Counted from the first letter of the stretch, positions 22,938-35,826 are shown. The stretch: DNA of 64,000 bases from Apostichopus japonicus (GCF_037975245.1 NC_092574.1:23871713-23935712); one strand, 5' to 3'. Numbers and translations: made by a program. Notes: generated from the letters alone by a model not told the origin.

Positions 22938-25900
22938 ATGGACGTATTATTTGAGCACTGACACAAATGCCTCCCCCCCTTTCTCCATCACTTTCTCCTC
23001 CCACTCAAAATACAACCTGCGATTTAAATTTTTTCTCCACTAAAAATAATCTTTTTTTTTTTTACAATTATGGTTATGTAAAATTTACTCAGTCAAAAAT
23101 TAATTTCTATTTTGAACTTATTGAAATTAAATCTGATCACCAAATTTTCTACCAGTGTAAATCTTCTTTTAAGTGAAAGGAATTTCTTTCAAGTTGGACA
23201 TAAACCTAATTACAAATAGCTCTAAACAAAATTATTATTTTTCAGAAAGAAAAGAAAAAGGAATAATGAGAAGAGTTGTGGATTTTTATGTTCTGCATAT
23301 GTTTTATATTCTGGGCTGCTTTAAGCTAAATCATGTACAATATCATAACATCTAAACAACTTCCATTGAATTTCCATTGAAGATATATATAACAAAATGT
23401 GTTTCAGTTTTACATTAACACATATTATATCGACTCACTGTATATTAGTTTCAGACAATTACATATTGAAGAGTAGAAGCTTAATACCTCTTTAAGTTTA
23501 ACTTTCATGTGATTCATCTTGTTCCACTGGCAGTAAGTGAAAGGACACATTTATAAAGATCATTTGTTTATGGTGTATCACGCATGGTTCATTAAAATGG
23601 TCATTGTAAGAAGCACATTAAATCCGGAGAGCATGTGATATCATAAAACGCCGGGAGACTCCCTGTACTAGACGTCGAGTCTGGTCTTATGTAATTCTGA
23701 CAGTATCACACAGCTGATTAGACACTTGTAGTTCAAATTGACTGCTATAAATTTTATTTGGCAAATCTGGTTCTTCCATGTGTGTGCTATTCTGTTGCCA
23801 TGACATTTTGTTTGCTGCTATGCAAAGTTTCTCTTGCCATGGCAGGTGGGAAGAGTAGGTATTTTACACAAGGTTGGGAGAGGATAAATGATGACCATTT
23901 GCATAGAATCATCATAAGTTTGAGAGAAATCTTTATAGCATCAACAAAACTTTCTGTTACCAAGGCAAAGTCCCTACCTCTATCGATCTACTGTTCCATT
24001 GCATTTCATACTAAAGTACTTTCTAAATGGTCACAGACAAACATATATTTTTCAGCACATGTAATGTCCAGTCATGAGAGCCTCATAATGTCACGTTGTA
24101 CATACGATAGAAAGATGGCAGAATGATTCCACAATCTGAAACAAGTATGCTTGTGAATAAGATGAGGGTCCTTGAACAGATACATTAAAAGAATGACAAT
24201 TTATAGCATGTAACTCACTCATGCTAACAAATTCTAACATTCACACTGAGATAAGACAATCCACAAAAGACCAAAATAGATACTCAAAATGAAAGACTAT
24301 TCCATGCACAGCTTTAAAAGTGATGGACAGGATGTAGAATTAACTTTTATTTAGTGAATGAAAGTAACATCGAAACAGACATAAATTTATGTATGTTACG
24401 AAGGAAATTAAAACCAATGGAAGCTCGCGATTAACTCACAATCAAGAGAACCATACACTCACAAATACACAATATTTTACTAAGATCACAAGATTTAAAC
24501 AAGTTTATCGCAGATGTCTTCCATACATTAACGCCAGTAGTAAGGTTATTGTCAAATCCCAGTCCATGAACTTAGTGAATTCATACAAACATTCTGCTAA
24601 GACTTCAGTGAAAAGCCAATCAAATGTTTCTATGTCGAAATATAAGCTCGGAATACTGAGAATTTGACGTAGAAAGTGTACAGTAGATAAAGTTTGTACA
24701 AGCATTTAGACGTGTATACTGTACAACTTTATGTACACATTGTGCAAAGGCTATAGAATGTTTACATTTCCAGAGGACTGCATAATCGGTGGTTTCTTTT
24801 TCTCAGTATAGGAAGCACAACAACAATTACATCAATCAACATGTTTCAGCTTTGCAAGGAGTATTAGTCACACCTCGGTAGCACAAACTGTTATAAGAGG
24901 TGGGATTTTTGTGGTGTATGATGGTGAATATGTGATGTATTTTTGTACTTCCCCATTAGTGACTCGGAAGGATCTTATTCACTCAAGATAAAAATACAGC
25001 TGCATGACTCCTGCAGATAAGCAATCACTGTACAGTCTATGGACATACATGCATAAACAATAAGGTCCATAACTAGGTGTGAGTTCTTTGATGATGTACA
25101 AATAGTATTACACACAGTAGTAAGATAATGGCTACAGTAATCACCCAGCTTATGTTTGCAGAGTGTGATATTAAAATGACTGAGTGAACAGGGAATGATC
25201 CAAGAAAGAATATCATGTTACACCAGAGTTTTGATTAATATACCTGGTCTTTTCTTTGAAACTGGTATGGGAAAGTGTACAAAATGTGCATTCTGCTGTA
25301 TACATCTGTGACAGAACACATAGCATGGATACATTCCACTAGCTACAACCAGAATGTATTGAGCTGCTCAATAAATTGTCAATGATTTTATCATGACATT
25401 TGACAGTTAGATTTCAGTTGCAAATTGTATTTAACAAGGTTTTTATGTAGCCCTTTTATAATAGACTAACATTATATTCTACATATCAATAAGCATGATG
25501 CATCATTTGCATATTCAATCATGTTGTAACATGTTTCAGCTGCGGTAATCTTTACTAACTCCTGTAGCATCAATCTGATTATGGACTGAGAGCACTTTGA
25601 ACCTTATACAGCAATGAGCTAAACACATAGTTTCCAGAGGCTTACAATATCACCATCAAGGACTCAAGAACATGACGTAAGAATATTTCTTGCACTCTTA
25701 ATCACATACTTTACATCTACAATTGCACATATTCCTCATATTATGTCATGCCATATACAACAAATGGTTATCACTTTATAGAACCCATGCAATGAAGGGC
25801 TGCAAGCACAACAAACGTGTAGGTCTTTTACATTCGTAGCAGATTTACAATGTATGCTGGTAACATCACAGCATCCATACACTGCAGAGTATAATGTTAG

Positions 25901-26107
25901 GTTGTTTCATCATAGCTGACAGTATATGTATAATGTAGGGATAAACCTATTATCTATAAAGGCCTGTTACATCACAGCACCATTGCAATGTAGGTAGACA
26001 TGCATATTCAACTTTTTACAAGGTAATTACTCTTTGCATAAAATGAAATGTTTCCGATGCACATCGATCGGTAACTAACACATAAAACAACCACTAGGAA
26101 TGACTGA
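22938..26107. other. Intergenic, no gene recognised
   Basis: AT-rich sequence between the minisatellite and the UCHL3 3' end. A 122-codon frame at 23758-24126 and a 92-codon frame at 24389-24667 have no motif and no splice context. No transposon ends were found. Confidence 0.45.
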
Positions 26108-26113
26108 TTTATT
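26108..26113 (-). terminator. Candidate UCHL3 polyadenylation signal
   Basis: AATAAA on the - strand, about 120 bases past the UCHL3 stop codon, a normal 3' UTR spacing. Confidence 0.5.
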
Positions 26114-26230
26114 TAAGTTGTTGCTAAACTGTCAACGGCTGTACATCTGAGCATCGCTGAAACACAGAGACCAGGAATGAAGCAATAACAACCAAGCATA
26201 GCATTTTCAGGCTGTCCAGAGGCTATGCAA

Positions 26231-29200
26231 TTAGTCCTTCTTGGCGAGAGCCACCACAGTGAATCGAACTTCATTCGGATCGTGTTTCATAAATTCCTGG
26301 CAAACTTTCGCTGCGTCCTACATGGAAACAGATAAAAGGAGAACTGTAATACCAAACCAGATTCAGGCATGATGGAGTCTTCTCACTGAATAAACTTTAA
26401 ACATTGATCAAATGAGGTACTATCCAAGAGCACTTCCTACCAGATGCACCAACTCTAACATTACAAACTTTATGAGGTACTTTCCAAAAGCAGGGCACCA
26501 GTTGCACCAACTCTAACATACAAACTCTAGGACCATGAGTTACTTCATGTTGCCTTAAAATCATGCAGCTATTAGTTTTACTTGGTCACCTGATAACAAC
26601 ATTAGCCTAGAACTGATATGTAAATTAGGCTGAAGCCACATAGGTTTGCTTGATCAGAGTAAGTGATGGTATTAAGTTTGGACAAAATTACCCCATTTTC
26701 TGTTTTCTTTCTTTGAAGTATATACTCCCTAACATCTGTTTTGAGAATAATGCAACATACAAACAATACATATATATATATACATATCTAGTGTTGATGT
26801 ATTTGTGTAACATGAAACTTAACTACCAAGCTGCACAGTAATATACACAGTTTAATGACATTCATGGGCTGAACATTAATGTAGCTGTATCAATTGTTTC
26901 AACTATTTAGTTGTTCACATTACTATGAATTTACTCAGTTTCAGTCAAAACTACTCACAGCTTGTTCTAATTCTATTTTCACCCTATAAACCCCTTCACA
27001 CCAATTTCCATTGTATTTTTATATGATTGGCTGAATAAATATCTATCTATCTAAAATATCTCTCTAGAGACTACTCTACAAAAAAATATGAATTGATAAA
27101 TGAAACAAGAGCCCAAGGGCACTGTGGTTCCTTGCTTGGGGTATATGACAATACACATAATATTATCAAGCAAGATTGGGCTGAAATAGTCCATGTAATT
27201 GTGGTCCTACATGTTCCCATGAAGTAACCAACACTATAGCCAACACTTTTGTGATCACAAAATGTGATCAGATTTTTTATCAAAAGGCACTTTTTAGATC
27301 TAAATATGGCGTCGCAAATGTAAGAAATATAAGAGACCTACAAGCGTGTCAACAGATATGATAACAATGGTGACCTCAGATGACATGACCTTTAAGTTTC
27401 AAAATGTTCCACCACCCCATTCACAACTTGTCCCAAAATATCAACCATGTCACACCTTGGCATTGAGATTTAATTGCATTAAATGTCAAAAAATTAACTT
27501 TGAACTTGTATGTAACTTCACACACAAAGGTCACCCGGAGGTCAACCAATTGACATTTTTGATCGGTGAGACCTAACTAGAGCATGACTGTAAAAATTCA
27601 AACATTTTTTCTTTGCCCATTTCCTCCCCCCATAATACTACTTTTTTAACATTAGCTGACCTTTGGTGACCTTGGATCACATTTGAAAATATTCCCCTAT
27701 ACCATTTGCAACTTGTCCAAAAAAATCAACCTTGTCACACCTTGGCACTGGGAGTTATTGCATTAAATGTGTGAAAATTAACTTTGACCTCAAATAACTT
27801 CGCACACGAAGGTCAAATGGGGGTCAACCCATTGACATTTATGATCAGAAGGTACCTTTAACATCTGAAAATAGTATCGAAACTGTAAAAATCCACAAAA
27901 CACGAAAAGGTCACCAGAGGTCAAATTGAGGTCAAGGGTCACCCAGATGCGGGTCAACAATTGGATTACATTGAAGCAACTCCCAACCCTAATGGACAAT
28001 TTGTTCTCAAGTTGTCGCAAAAATACTAGTTTTTTATCATTAATTGACCTTTGGTGACCTTGTATCACATGACTGTTAAGTTTGAAAATATTCCCCTATA
28101 CCATTTGCAACTACTCCAAAAATAACAAGCTTGTCACACCTTGGAACTGGGAGTTATTGCATTAAATGTCTGAAAATTAACTTTGACCTATTATAACTTC
28201 GCACAAGAAGGTCACACGGGGTTCAACCGATTGACATTTATGATCAGAAGGTACCTTTGACATCTGAAAATAGCATCGAAACTGTAAAAATCCACAAAAC
28301 ACGAAAAGGTCACCAGAGGTCAAATTGAGGTCAAGGGTCACCCAGATGCGGGTTGACAATTGGATTGCATTGAAGCAACTCCCAACCCTAATGGACAATT
28401 TGTTCTCAAGTTATTGCAAAAATACTAGTTTTTTATCATTAATTGACCTTTGGTGACCTCGGATCACATGACCGTTAAGTTTGAAAATATTCCCCTATAC
28501 CATTTGCAACTTGTCTCAAAATATCAACTGTGTAACACCTAGGCACTGGGAGTTATTACACTAAATGTCTGAAAATTAACTTTGACCTCATATAACTTAA
28601 CATACAAAGGTCACCTTGGGTCAACTTATTGACATTTTTGATTGATGAGACCTAAATTAGAGCATCAAACTATACAAAATCAAACATTCTTTTCTTTGCC
28701 CATTTTCTACCCCCAAAATACTAGTTTTTTGACATTAATTGACCTTTGGTGACCTCGGATCACATGACTGTTAAGTTTGAAAATATTCCCCTATACCATT
28801 TGCAACTTGTCCAAAAATATCAACCATGCCACACCTTGGAACTGGGAGTTGTTGCATTAAATGTCTGAAAATTAACTTTGACCTTGTATAACTTCGCACA
28901 CGAAGGTCACACGGGTGTCAACCAATTGACATTTTTGATCGGAAGGTACCTTTGATATCCAAATCTAGCATCAAAACCAAACATTTTCTTTTTTGATCGT
29001 TTCCTCCCAAAATAAGCACATTTTTTCTAATGTGACCTTTGACCTTTTGACCTTGGTTTCAGATGTAGTTTAATCTCCTGATTCAAAAAAACAAAACAAA
29101 AAGTCTGTACAACCATCCTAACTCCGACCGAAAAACTTTGACCCCATATAACTTCGCACATAAAGGTCACACGGGGTCAACCTGTTGACATTTATGATCA

Positions 29201-32200
29201 GAAGGAACCTTTGACATCTGAAAATAGCAACGAAACTGTAAAAATCCCAAAAACACGAAAAGGTCACCAGAGGTCAAATTGAGGTCAAGGGTCACCCAGA
29301 TGCGGGTCGACAATTGGATTACATTGAGGCAACTCCCAACCCTAACAGACATATCGTTCTCAAGTTATTGCAAAAATACTAGTTTTTTATCATTAATTGA
29401 CCTTTGGTGACCTCGGATCACATGACCGTTAAGTTTAAAAATGCTCCCCTAACCAGTTCACAACTTGTCCCAAAATATCAATCTTGTCGCACATTGGCAC
29501 TGGGAGTTATTGCAGTTTTAATATTTTCGGTTTTTGGACCATAACTGACCTTTGGTGACCTTTGTGGGCACCAAAAACAATAGGGCACACCTTCTCCATA
29601 TGGGGGATCTATAGTCCAAGTTTGCCCTCAATCCAACATTTCCTTATTGAGATAGAGCGTACCCAAGCAAGTGTCACAGACGCACACACACACATACACA
29701 CACACACACACGCCAACCTGACTGCATAGGTTCCTTTTGCTAAAGCAAGGAACCAAAAAATTAATTACATTGAGGAATGTATCAGCCGTGGTTGCTCCAT
29801 GATTGATGGGAAATTCCTTACGCCCATCCATCTCATAAATACACCCATCCTTGTTGATCAGAGCAATAAAATGATTGTTTACATGGTCTTCTGCTGAGGG
29901 AGCCTGAAAAATAAGAGAAAGGGAGAATTTATTAGCAAGGTGATAATCTACTTATAAAAATTACAAGATCTGCCGTTTGTATCTTAGAACGATAATCTTT
30001 AAAGACAACAATGGAAATAATACATAAAAAAAAAATAAGAAAAGAAGAGCTCACAAAAACACATATTACCATTACCAATAATTGGTATACAGACATCAGG
30101 TGTGAATTTATATTGGTAAGTATTCATCTGTGTTAAAATGTCAAATATATTTATATCACATTTCAATTCTGTACCCCACAAAGTACAATATTGCTCATAT
30201 CCCCGGTAGAATATCTAAATCATCACATCACGTGGATCAGAGTAATTATGAATCTGTTGTATCTCACGTCGTCACTGTCTGTGATATTGGGCGGAAGGCG
30301 TCTAATAACACAACAACAACTTTGCAACCATATCGATGTGGCACAGGTACTGTCAATAACAACACAAACGACCTTGCTCCACCCTGGTAAACATGGACCT
30401 ATGGAAACTGAGGGGTACATACAGGGTGCCCTCTCCCCATACTGGTCTGGATCCCAATTAAATGTTAAATAATTAATTCAAACATTGAGGTTAAGATATG
30501 AAAAAATTATGGAGAAAAACACCCTAAAATTTACAAGTTTATGATTAGTCTGCAGTCAGTTTTTACCTTGAAAAATGATATAACTCTGTATAAAGAATCA
30601 CTTTTCTCTCAAAGTAATATATGCTCAATTGAATTAAATACTAAAGCAGAAACTTACTGCATTGCACACTCCAAAAGACAAATATTTGTATAAAGTTCCA
30701 TAAATAGCCTTGAAAAGAAATGTTGTATTGGGACAAGACAGTTAACAGTAATAATTAGGTCTTTGTTCATATTTATGAGAGAAAGCTTACCTCTGTTTGT
30801 CCTTCTTGTGCACTCTCCTCATGGGCCACAGATAAGCTTTTATCACTCTCCATATAAGTTGCCCTTTCATCTGGAGAGAGTGCTTTAGTCTTCTCAGCAA
30901 ATTCTTTTAGAGGGCTTTCTAAAGGACAAGTTAATAACAGCATGCATGTTAAGCATGTCCTTAGTTTTAATGGAAAATATGACAAAGTAACACATTACTT
31001 AAAGAGAAATAGAATCACTCTTCTTTGTAGTTAGAATTTCTCAAAATGCAACTTGTTGTAGAAATATTACATATTTCTCTGAATAAGCAAGTCAAATATT
31101 ACAATGAAAATGAACACCTTTTTTTCTTTTTTAAACTAGATATCGTTCTAAACACATGATCATCAACATGTATGATTCAGTTAAACAAAGGATAGCGACA
31201 CTTAATTTAAATACCTGCTAGGCTGATACCAGCTGTAACAGTTTAAGGCTAGCCCCACACTATACAAGTTGAGTTGCATCTTTCAAAGTCGTATAGTGTG
31301 CGGCTAGCTTAAGGCATTTCAAAGAAGCAAATAATTGTGATACAATAGCGCATATTTCGTCTATACATCTTTAATCTGCTGTCTTACCTAAGTTCACTTG
31401 TTCTTGTACATTCAATACAGCATGTAACAATCCTACTGTTCCACACGCATTCCCAATGGTCTGCTTCAGAAAGTAAACATTAGGACTGACAGTCTGACCA
31501 TCTCTCTCTATTGCAATTAGTCTCTCCCTATCTGCTTTCTTAATCTATGAAAGAAAGAAACCAATGTCAGCCATGACCATCTCTTATTCTTTTAACCCCC
31601 TCCCTCCCCCCTCCCCCCCTGGTAACACATTGCATAATTCTATACAGATTGCTATAGAAGTACATCTTCAATATGTTAAAGGAGACACAAAACCCAACTA
31701 TCATCATTAGCTGATATGATGGAAATCTTTGTGATGAAGAACTCACCCATACAGCTAAAGCAGAACCTTGCTCTTTTGGGGAGATATCATAGCTTAAAAG
31801 CTGTTTCTGAGGACTGTCACTTTGAAAATCGGTCACTAGTATAGATCTGTTTAACATTAAACATTCACATTTTCAAGGTAAAATGTTTAACCGTATTGAC
31901 ATTGAAATTCAAAATGTTCACTATCCAGAAAGAACAGTCTTCCTATGTGGAATACAGACACATATAAATGTATAAATACATATGAGCAAATGGACATTTC
32001 TTTTACCAATTTTGTGCTAGCAATGCAGCTCTGCCACCAACCATCCCTTTAATAACTTTTACAGAGTAACTTGACATTGTGTATTCACTGTGAAATATTT
32101 TCACAACTTACTGCCAAAGCCAGAGTCACTTGGTATAAATCACAGAGAATAAAGCAAATTTTGAAACCATGTGAGATAACCTTTTGACCCCCTGAGCCAA

Positions 32201-35200
32201 TTTTGAGACAACCTGTTGACCTCTTGAAACTCATAAAACTGATAAGGGCCACTTCAGTGTGTTTAAATCAACTGGCACAAGAGTTTCAACTCTTTGAAGC
32301 AGATTTGATTCCTATCTGGCTATGTATTGTTGAAGATTTTTCCTTTCACGAAAATAAACTGATCTAGGGTTTTTGTACTCCCCAAGCTGTCAATATCTCA
32401 AAAACGGTACATAGGAATTAAATGCAAATTTCACCAGAATGCTTCAAAGATTATGTTCCTCTTTAACATATGACCTTGACTACAGTATTCTTTTAATATT
32501 TCTTTGCAAGTACTTGCTTTTCTTGGCTTACATTTTCCGTCTCAGGAAATAGCAAGATTAAAGCCACCACAGGTTGAGGTAACATAGCGAGGAGATCAGG
32601 GTCCAAACCAAACACATCAGTAAACATCCAAGCCTTGGACATCCCTAGTTTGTACATATACTGTGTAAGAAAAAGTAAAAAGAGTACAGTATAAAGCTGC
32701 TTTTTTCTCTCAGAGAGATTTTGAAAGTTAAGCAAATAATTCAGAATATTTACGGACATACATGAATCTCAAAGTTACAATGCAAAACCATACCAAATTG
32801 TTTTATTATATCCACAGGTTGATAAAAAATTTACTTTTGTGAATAACCTCAGGGGCGGATGCAGGATTTGTGACAGGGGGGGGGTCTGACTTGTCCAGCC
32901 GCACCTGAACGTAAGACTATCTAAGCAGAGCGCCACCATCGGTTGGTGCAGAGCGTACCAGAAAATTTTTGGCTTTACAAATCCCCCAGATGGCCGGAAA
33001 CGGCACTTCCCGAGTATTCTAATCTGCATGTACCTAGCCTGAAAATATGGATCTCATGTCTGCAATTTCTCAATTGATGAGAAAAAAACAATCTATGAAA
33101 TATGGTAATACATATCAGATGAGTTGAGATGATACAAAAATCATAATGCCTTTAGCCCCCAATCCCCCTCTCGTTCCGTCACCACTGTTTGATGCAGGGC
33201 CGGATCCAGGATTCTGGAAGGGTGAGGGGTTTGGCCTCCAGTGATCCTAGGGTCTAAGGGGAGTGGGTTTCCTTCTATCCATTGTGAAATTCTTGGATAT
33301 TTAAGTACAACAGGGAAGCCCCTTCAATTTAGCCATGCAAAGCACCTCTTTTTTTTTTCTTTTTTTTTTCTTTTTTTTTTTTGGCCAAGAGCAGGGGGGG
33401 TCCGGACCCCCTGGACCCCCCTCTGGATCCGCGCCTGAACCTTGCCTCCTCGAATTTATTTAGTGTGGCTGCAACATCACAGAATCACTTTGTCTGGACT
33501 CACCAACATTATTACAACGAGCTCTGATATACTGAGATCAGTTTCCAAAAAGCCCTTTATAGACATCAAAGGAGAAAGACATTTATCCAGAAAATGTGCC
33601 AATACATATTGTGAATTGAGATTTCTAATTTAGCATTAGAGAAGTCAGATGGAATATGACTGACTTAATCAAGTTAATAATGAATAATATGATTCAAAGT
33701 GAAATCTAATATTGTACCCTTGTAAGAAACACATATTTGATAATTAATGACCTCAGTCTGACCCTGTCTACTGATAATAAAGAGCTGGATTGCATTGAGC
33801 ACATTGCTCTGACGAATTGCTGTTTTCCACAAGTTCTTGTTCACCTCAACTCATCAATAAAAATGTTCAATAAATAATTTAAGACGATAAAACAACATAT
33901 AAATCTAACCAGTTGAAATATATCATCTAAACAAAAAATTTCATAGCTAACACAGATGGCCTCGACAAACTTCAGGGGTGAGCGTTGATGCATCCGTTTA
34001 CATAGAACACTTCAACAGTCAGCTTTTCTGGCAATATGACAAGTAAATAAGGCTGTTGTTTTTTGTGATGAAACCTGGCATGGCTGGGCAATAATGGATC
34101 AGTAGAACTGCATGTATTCACTGCAATCTTTTTGATATTAATCAAACTTTACTAACCTTTGTCATCACCTGTGAAAACAAAATGAAGAAATATTTGTGCT
34201 TTGTAAGTTGAAAACTACATAAACAGTCATAACATATTATTTCTGTTTACTTTGAGTTTAATCACTATAGAGCTTATCTTCTTTATGATACCCTCTTTAC
34301 CTACAAAACATTGTGATATGTAATGCAAAATTGAGAAATCAATGACAGTATGATTAAGAAAGGGAGAATGAGGAGGCCAAAAGTATTGTAAGATAAGATA
34401 GTTTCATCATTGTCATCATCACTTAGTAGCACTGAAATTTGTTGACATTCTAAGTGACATATTCAGGTGAAAGTTTGTAAATGTGACTTTTATGTAATAG
34501 TATGTTACAAAAGATTTCAAGTACAGGCTTAACTTTAGTACTTATTTTAGTAATTAGTAAATCAACTATGATCTGACCTCAACTGGAACACGTCTAAGTA
34601 CTGAGTTAAAGTAGTTGTCAGGTATTAAAGTAAGGTACTGACTTATGTCACACACTGCACAAGAGTACAGTAACTCTGTACTAATATGACATGTTAGCCT
34701 TGATATTCAAATTAAAGCTGTACGTTAGATGTACATAGGCCTAACTTTGTTTAACTTTAAGAAGGCCTAGGCCTATAACTTAGGGGTAGGATTAATAGGC
34801 TAGGCCTAAATTGTCTTTGGCAAACCTTTAAGTTTGGGTTGACATAGGGTACTATAGCCTTGCATGAACTTGCTAAAAGTATAGTCAGTATTGCGAAGTT
34901 CGGACCCTGCGAAGTTCGGACACCCCTAAGAAATACACGATTTCACCATGAAAACCTACAGCAAGAGACAATTTCAAGAAAAACTACGAAGCTACAGTTA
35001 TTTTCTCTCCAAAATGACCTGTGTGCAAGCAAGTACTTACATATTTGCCAAAAAAGGAAGTTACAGTTTGGCGAGTTTTAAGGCTTAAGTGTCCGAACTT
35101 CGCAGTGTCCATGCTACTACTACTAGGCCTTCTACTAGGATATTCTTTTTCTACACTGGCTTAAAGTCTAGCGTAGCTTACGCCAAATGTTAGGCCTAGT

Positions 35201-35395
35201 TAAGTTAGTCTAACGTTAAGCCTATTCCCCTAGAATATTCTGGGCCTAACGTGTGGTCGCTAGGCTAGTGGGGCGTAGGCCAATTGCAATTTTGTTTATT
35301 TACAGCTGTTTTTTCATAACAATGGGAATTATACATACCTCTGGGTTGGACTCCAAAGGAATCCAGCGTGAAATGGAAGCATCAGTTCCAGGCAT
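26231..35395 (-). CDS. UCHL3: UCHL3-type ubiquitin C-terminal hydrolase
   Basis: A cysteine protease of the UCH family (C12) that removes small adducts from the C terminus of ubiquitin or NEDD8; cytosolic and nuclear. Coding exons are 35395-35339, 34168-34157, 32660-32532, 31544-31388, 30918-30791, 29903-29769 and 26317-26231. The phases close to 234 residues (human UCHL3 230). The catalytic set is intact: Gln94 and Cys100 in [12 protein letters not shown], His172 in NNHFIALI and Asp187 in [13 protein letters not shown]. The crossover-loop region (about residues 150-170) contains [16 protein letters not shown], as in UCHL3. The C terminus [13 protein letters not shown] also fits UCHL3 better than UCHL1. 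All introns are GT-AG. Exon 2 is only 12 nt (VMTK). The start [19 protein letters not shown] matches the family start WLPLEANPE. It runs head-to-head with CHM, 431 bp away. The last intron holds a diverged repeat array. Confidence 0.97.
26318..29768. repeat. Diverged long-period repeats in the last UCHL3 intron
   Basis: From about 27350 to 29600, blocks recur in the same order. TGACCTTTGGTGACCT occurs at 27657, 28045, 28444, 28740, 29398 and 29546 (the last base of the motif varies). Each is usually followed by CCCCTATACCATTTGCAAC and GGGAGTTATTGCATTAAATG. A second block with CACCCAGATGCGGGT occurs at about 27938, 28337 and 29290. Spacing is roughly 150 to 660 bp, mostly 300-400. Copies are diverged and rearranged. 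A short (CA)n tract follows at 29683-29713. The rest of the intron (26318-27300) has a ~65-bp duplication near 26407-26520. Confidence 0.8.
30000..30780. other. UCHL3 intron 5, no feature recognised
   Basis: Contains two overlapping open frames of about 90 codons on the + strand (30130-30472). Their translations have no recognisable domain. The block 30195-30450 is more GC-rich than its surroundings and could be a short interspersed repeat, but no tRNA-type promoter boxes or ends were identified. Confidence 0.35.
31248..31308. repeat. Short hairpin repeat with 18-bp arms
   Basis: GCTAGCCCCACACTATAC and GTATAGTGTGCGGCTAGC pair with one mismatch around a 25-bp loop, inside UCHL3 intron 4. It resembles a very small foldback element. 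Confidence 0.8.
32850..33060. mobile_element. hAT-related fragment in UCHL3 intron 2
   Basis: Begins CAGGGGCGGATGCAGG with a G run, a hAT-like terminus, and includes the shared motif CTATCTAAGCAGAGCG...GGTTGGTGCAGAGCG (32916-32957) followed by CAGATGGCCGGAAACGGC, as in nest 1. No matching right end or 8-bp duplication was found. Confidence 0.6.
33195..33436. mobile_element. hAT-like miniature element in UCHL3 intron 2
   Basis: The left end CAGGGCCGGATCCAG pairs with the right end CTGGATCCGCGCCTG (two mismatches in 15). The two 8-bp flanks do not match, so the target duplication has decayed or the ends belong to different insertions. Confidence 0.6.
34157..34168 (-). CDS. UCHL3: UCHL3 12-nt microexon (VMTK)
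   Basis: The four codons GTG ATG ACA AAG lie between a TTTTCACAG acceptor and a GTTAGT donor. Including them makes the protein align gap-free across the conserved N-terminal block (human VTNQ at the same place). Skipping them would delete four residues but keep the frame. The flanking introns are about 1.5 and 1.2 kb. Confidence 0.85.
34908..35104. mobile_element. Miniature inverted-repeat element in UCHL3 intron 1
   Basis: The 16-bp perfect inverted ends TGCGAAGTTCGGACAC and GTGTCCGAACTTCGCA bound a 197-bp element. A further partial copy of the end (GCGAAGTTCGGACC) lies just outside at 34893. The target duplication is unclear. Confidence 0.8.
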
Positions 35396-35826
35396 TTTGA
35401 AGTGATAACACAGGACAAAGTGACCAATGCCTTGAACCCGTTTTGACTCTGACTGGGGTTACGTTAATGAATGTCCGCTGCAATAAGTTCGTTTTGTTAA
35501 TAAGTTCTTCATCAAGGTTTATCGTCAAGCGAGGTAACTGCGCACGCATTGTCATAATCATAGTTGACCAGACAGAGAAAACATGCGTGCTGATATTTCA
35601 GTGAGACAAAGCCATAGACAAAGCAAAGACTATCTTTTACATAACTTTACAATGGTAGTGGCAACCATGACTAGGATGGGCAGGGCAGGTGGCAATGAAC
35701 AAAACAAGCACACATTCTAAATTGAGTTGGATCCGTGAATTAGTTAGTGAATTCTTGTTTCGAAACTGGACCAGAATTGGAATACTGTTGCTTCATTGCT
35801 TTCCAAAAAGCTTTCATATCATCCTC
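35396..35826. promoter_or_regulatory. Head-to-head promoter interval of UCHL3 and CHM
   Basis: 431 bp separate the two start codons, which face apart. There is no TATA box at a sensible place. A CTGCGCACGCAT stretch at 35538-35549 resembles an NRF-1 site, a motif common in bidirectional promoters. An ATG at 35689 is in frame with the CHM start and would add 46 residues; I did not use it. Bidirectional promoter function is inferred from geometry. Confidence 0.55.

Noticed and set aside
23758-24126. 122-codon open frame on the + strand
   Set aside because: No domain, no ATG start at its left end (TTG), and no splice or promoter context; likely chance in AT-rich intergenic DNA.
27790-29352. Three similar - strand open frames in the UCHL3 last intron
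   Set aside because: They are copies of one diverged intronic repeat, each too short, without starts at a conserved place and broken differently; not a gene family.
30130-30472. Overlapping open frames resembling a retroelement fragment
   Set aside because: No reverse transcriptase, RNase H or integrase motif could be found and no element ends were seen.
32850-33436. A single hAT element from CAGGGGCGGATG to GATCCGCGCCTG
   Set aside because: The 8-bp flanks (AATAACCT and AACCTTGC) do not match, so the two ends are reported separately.
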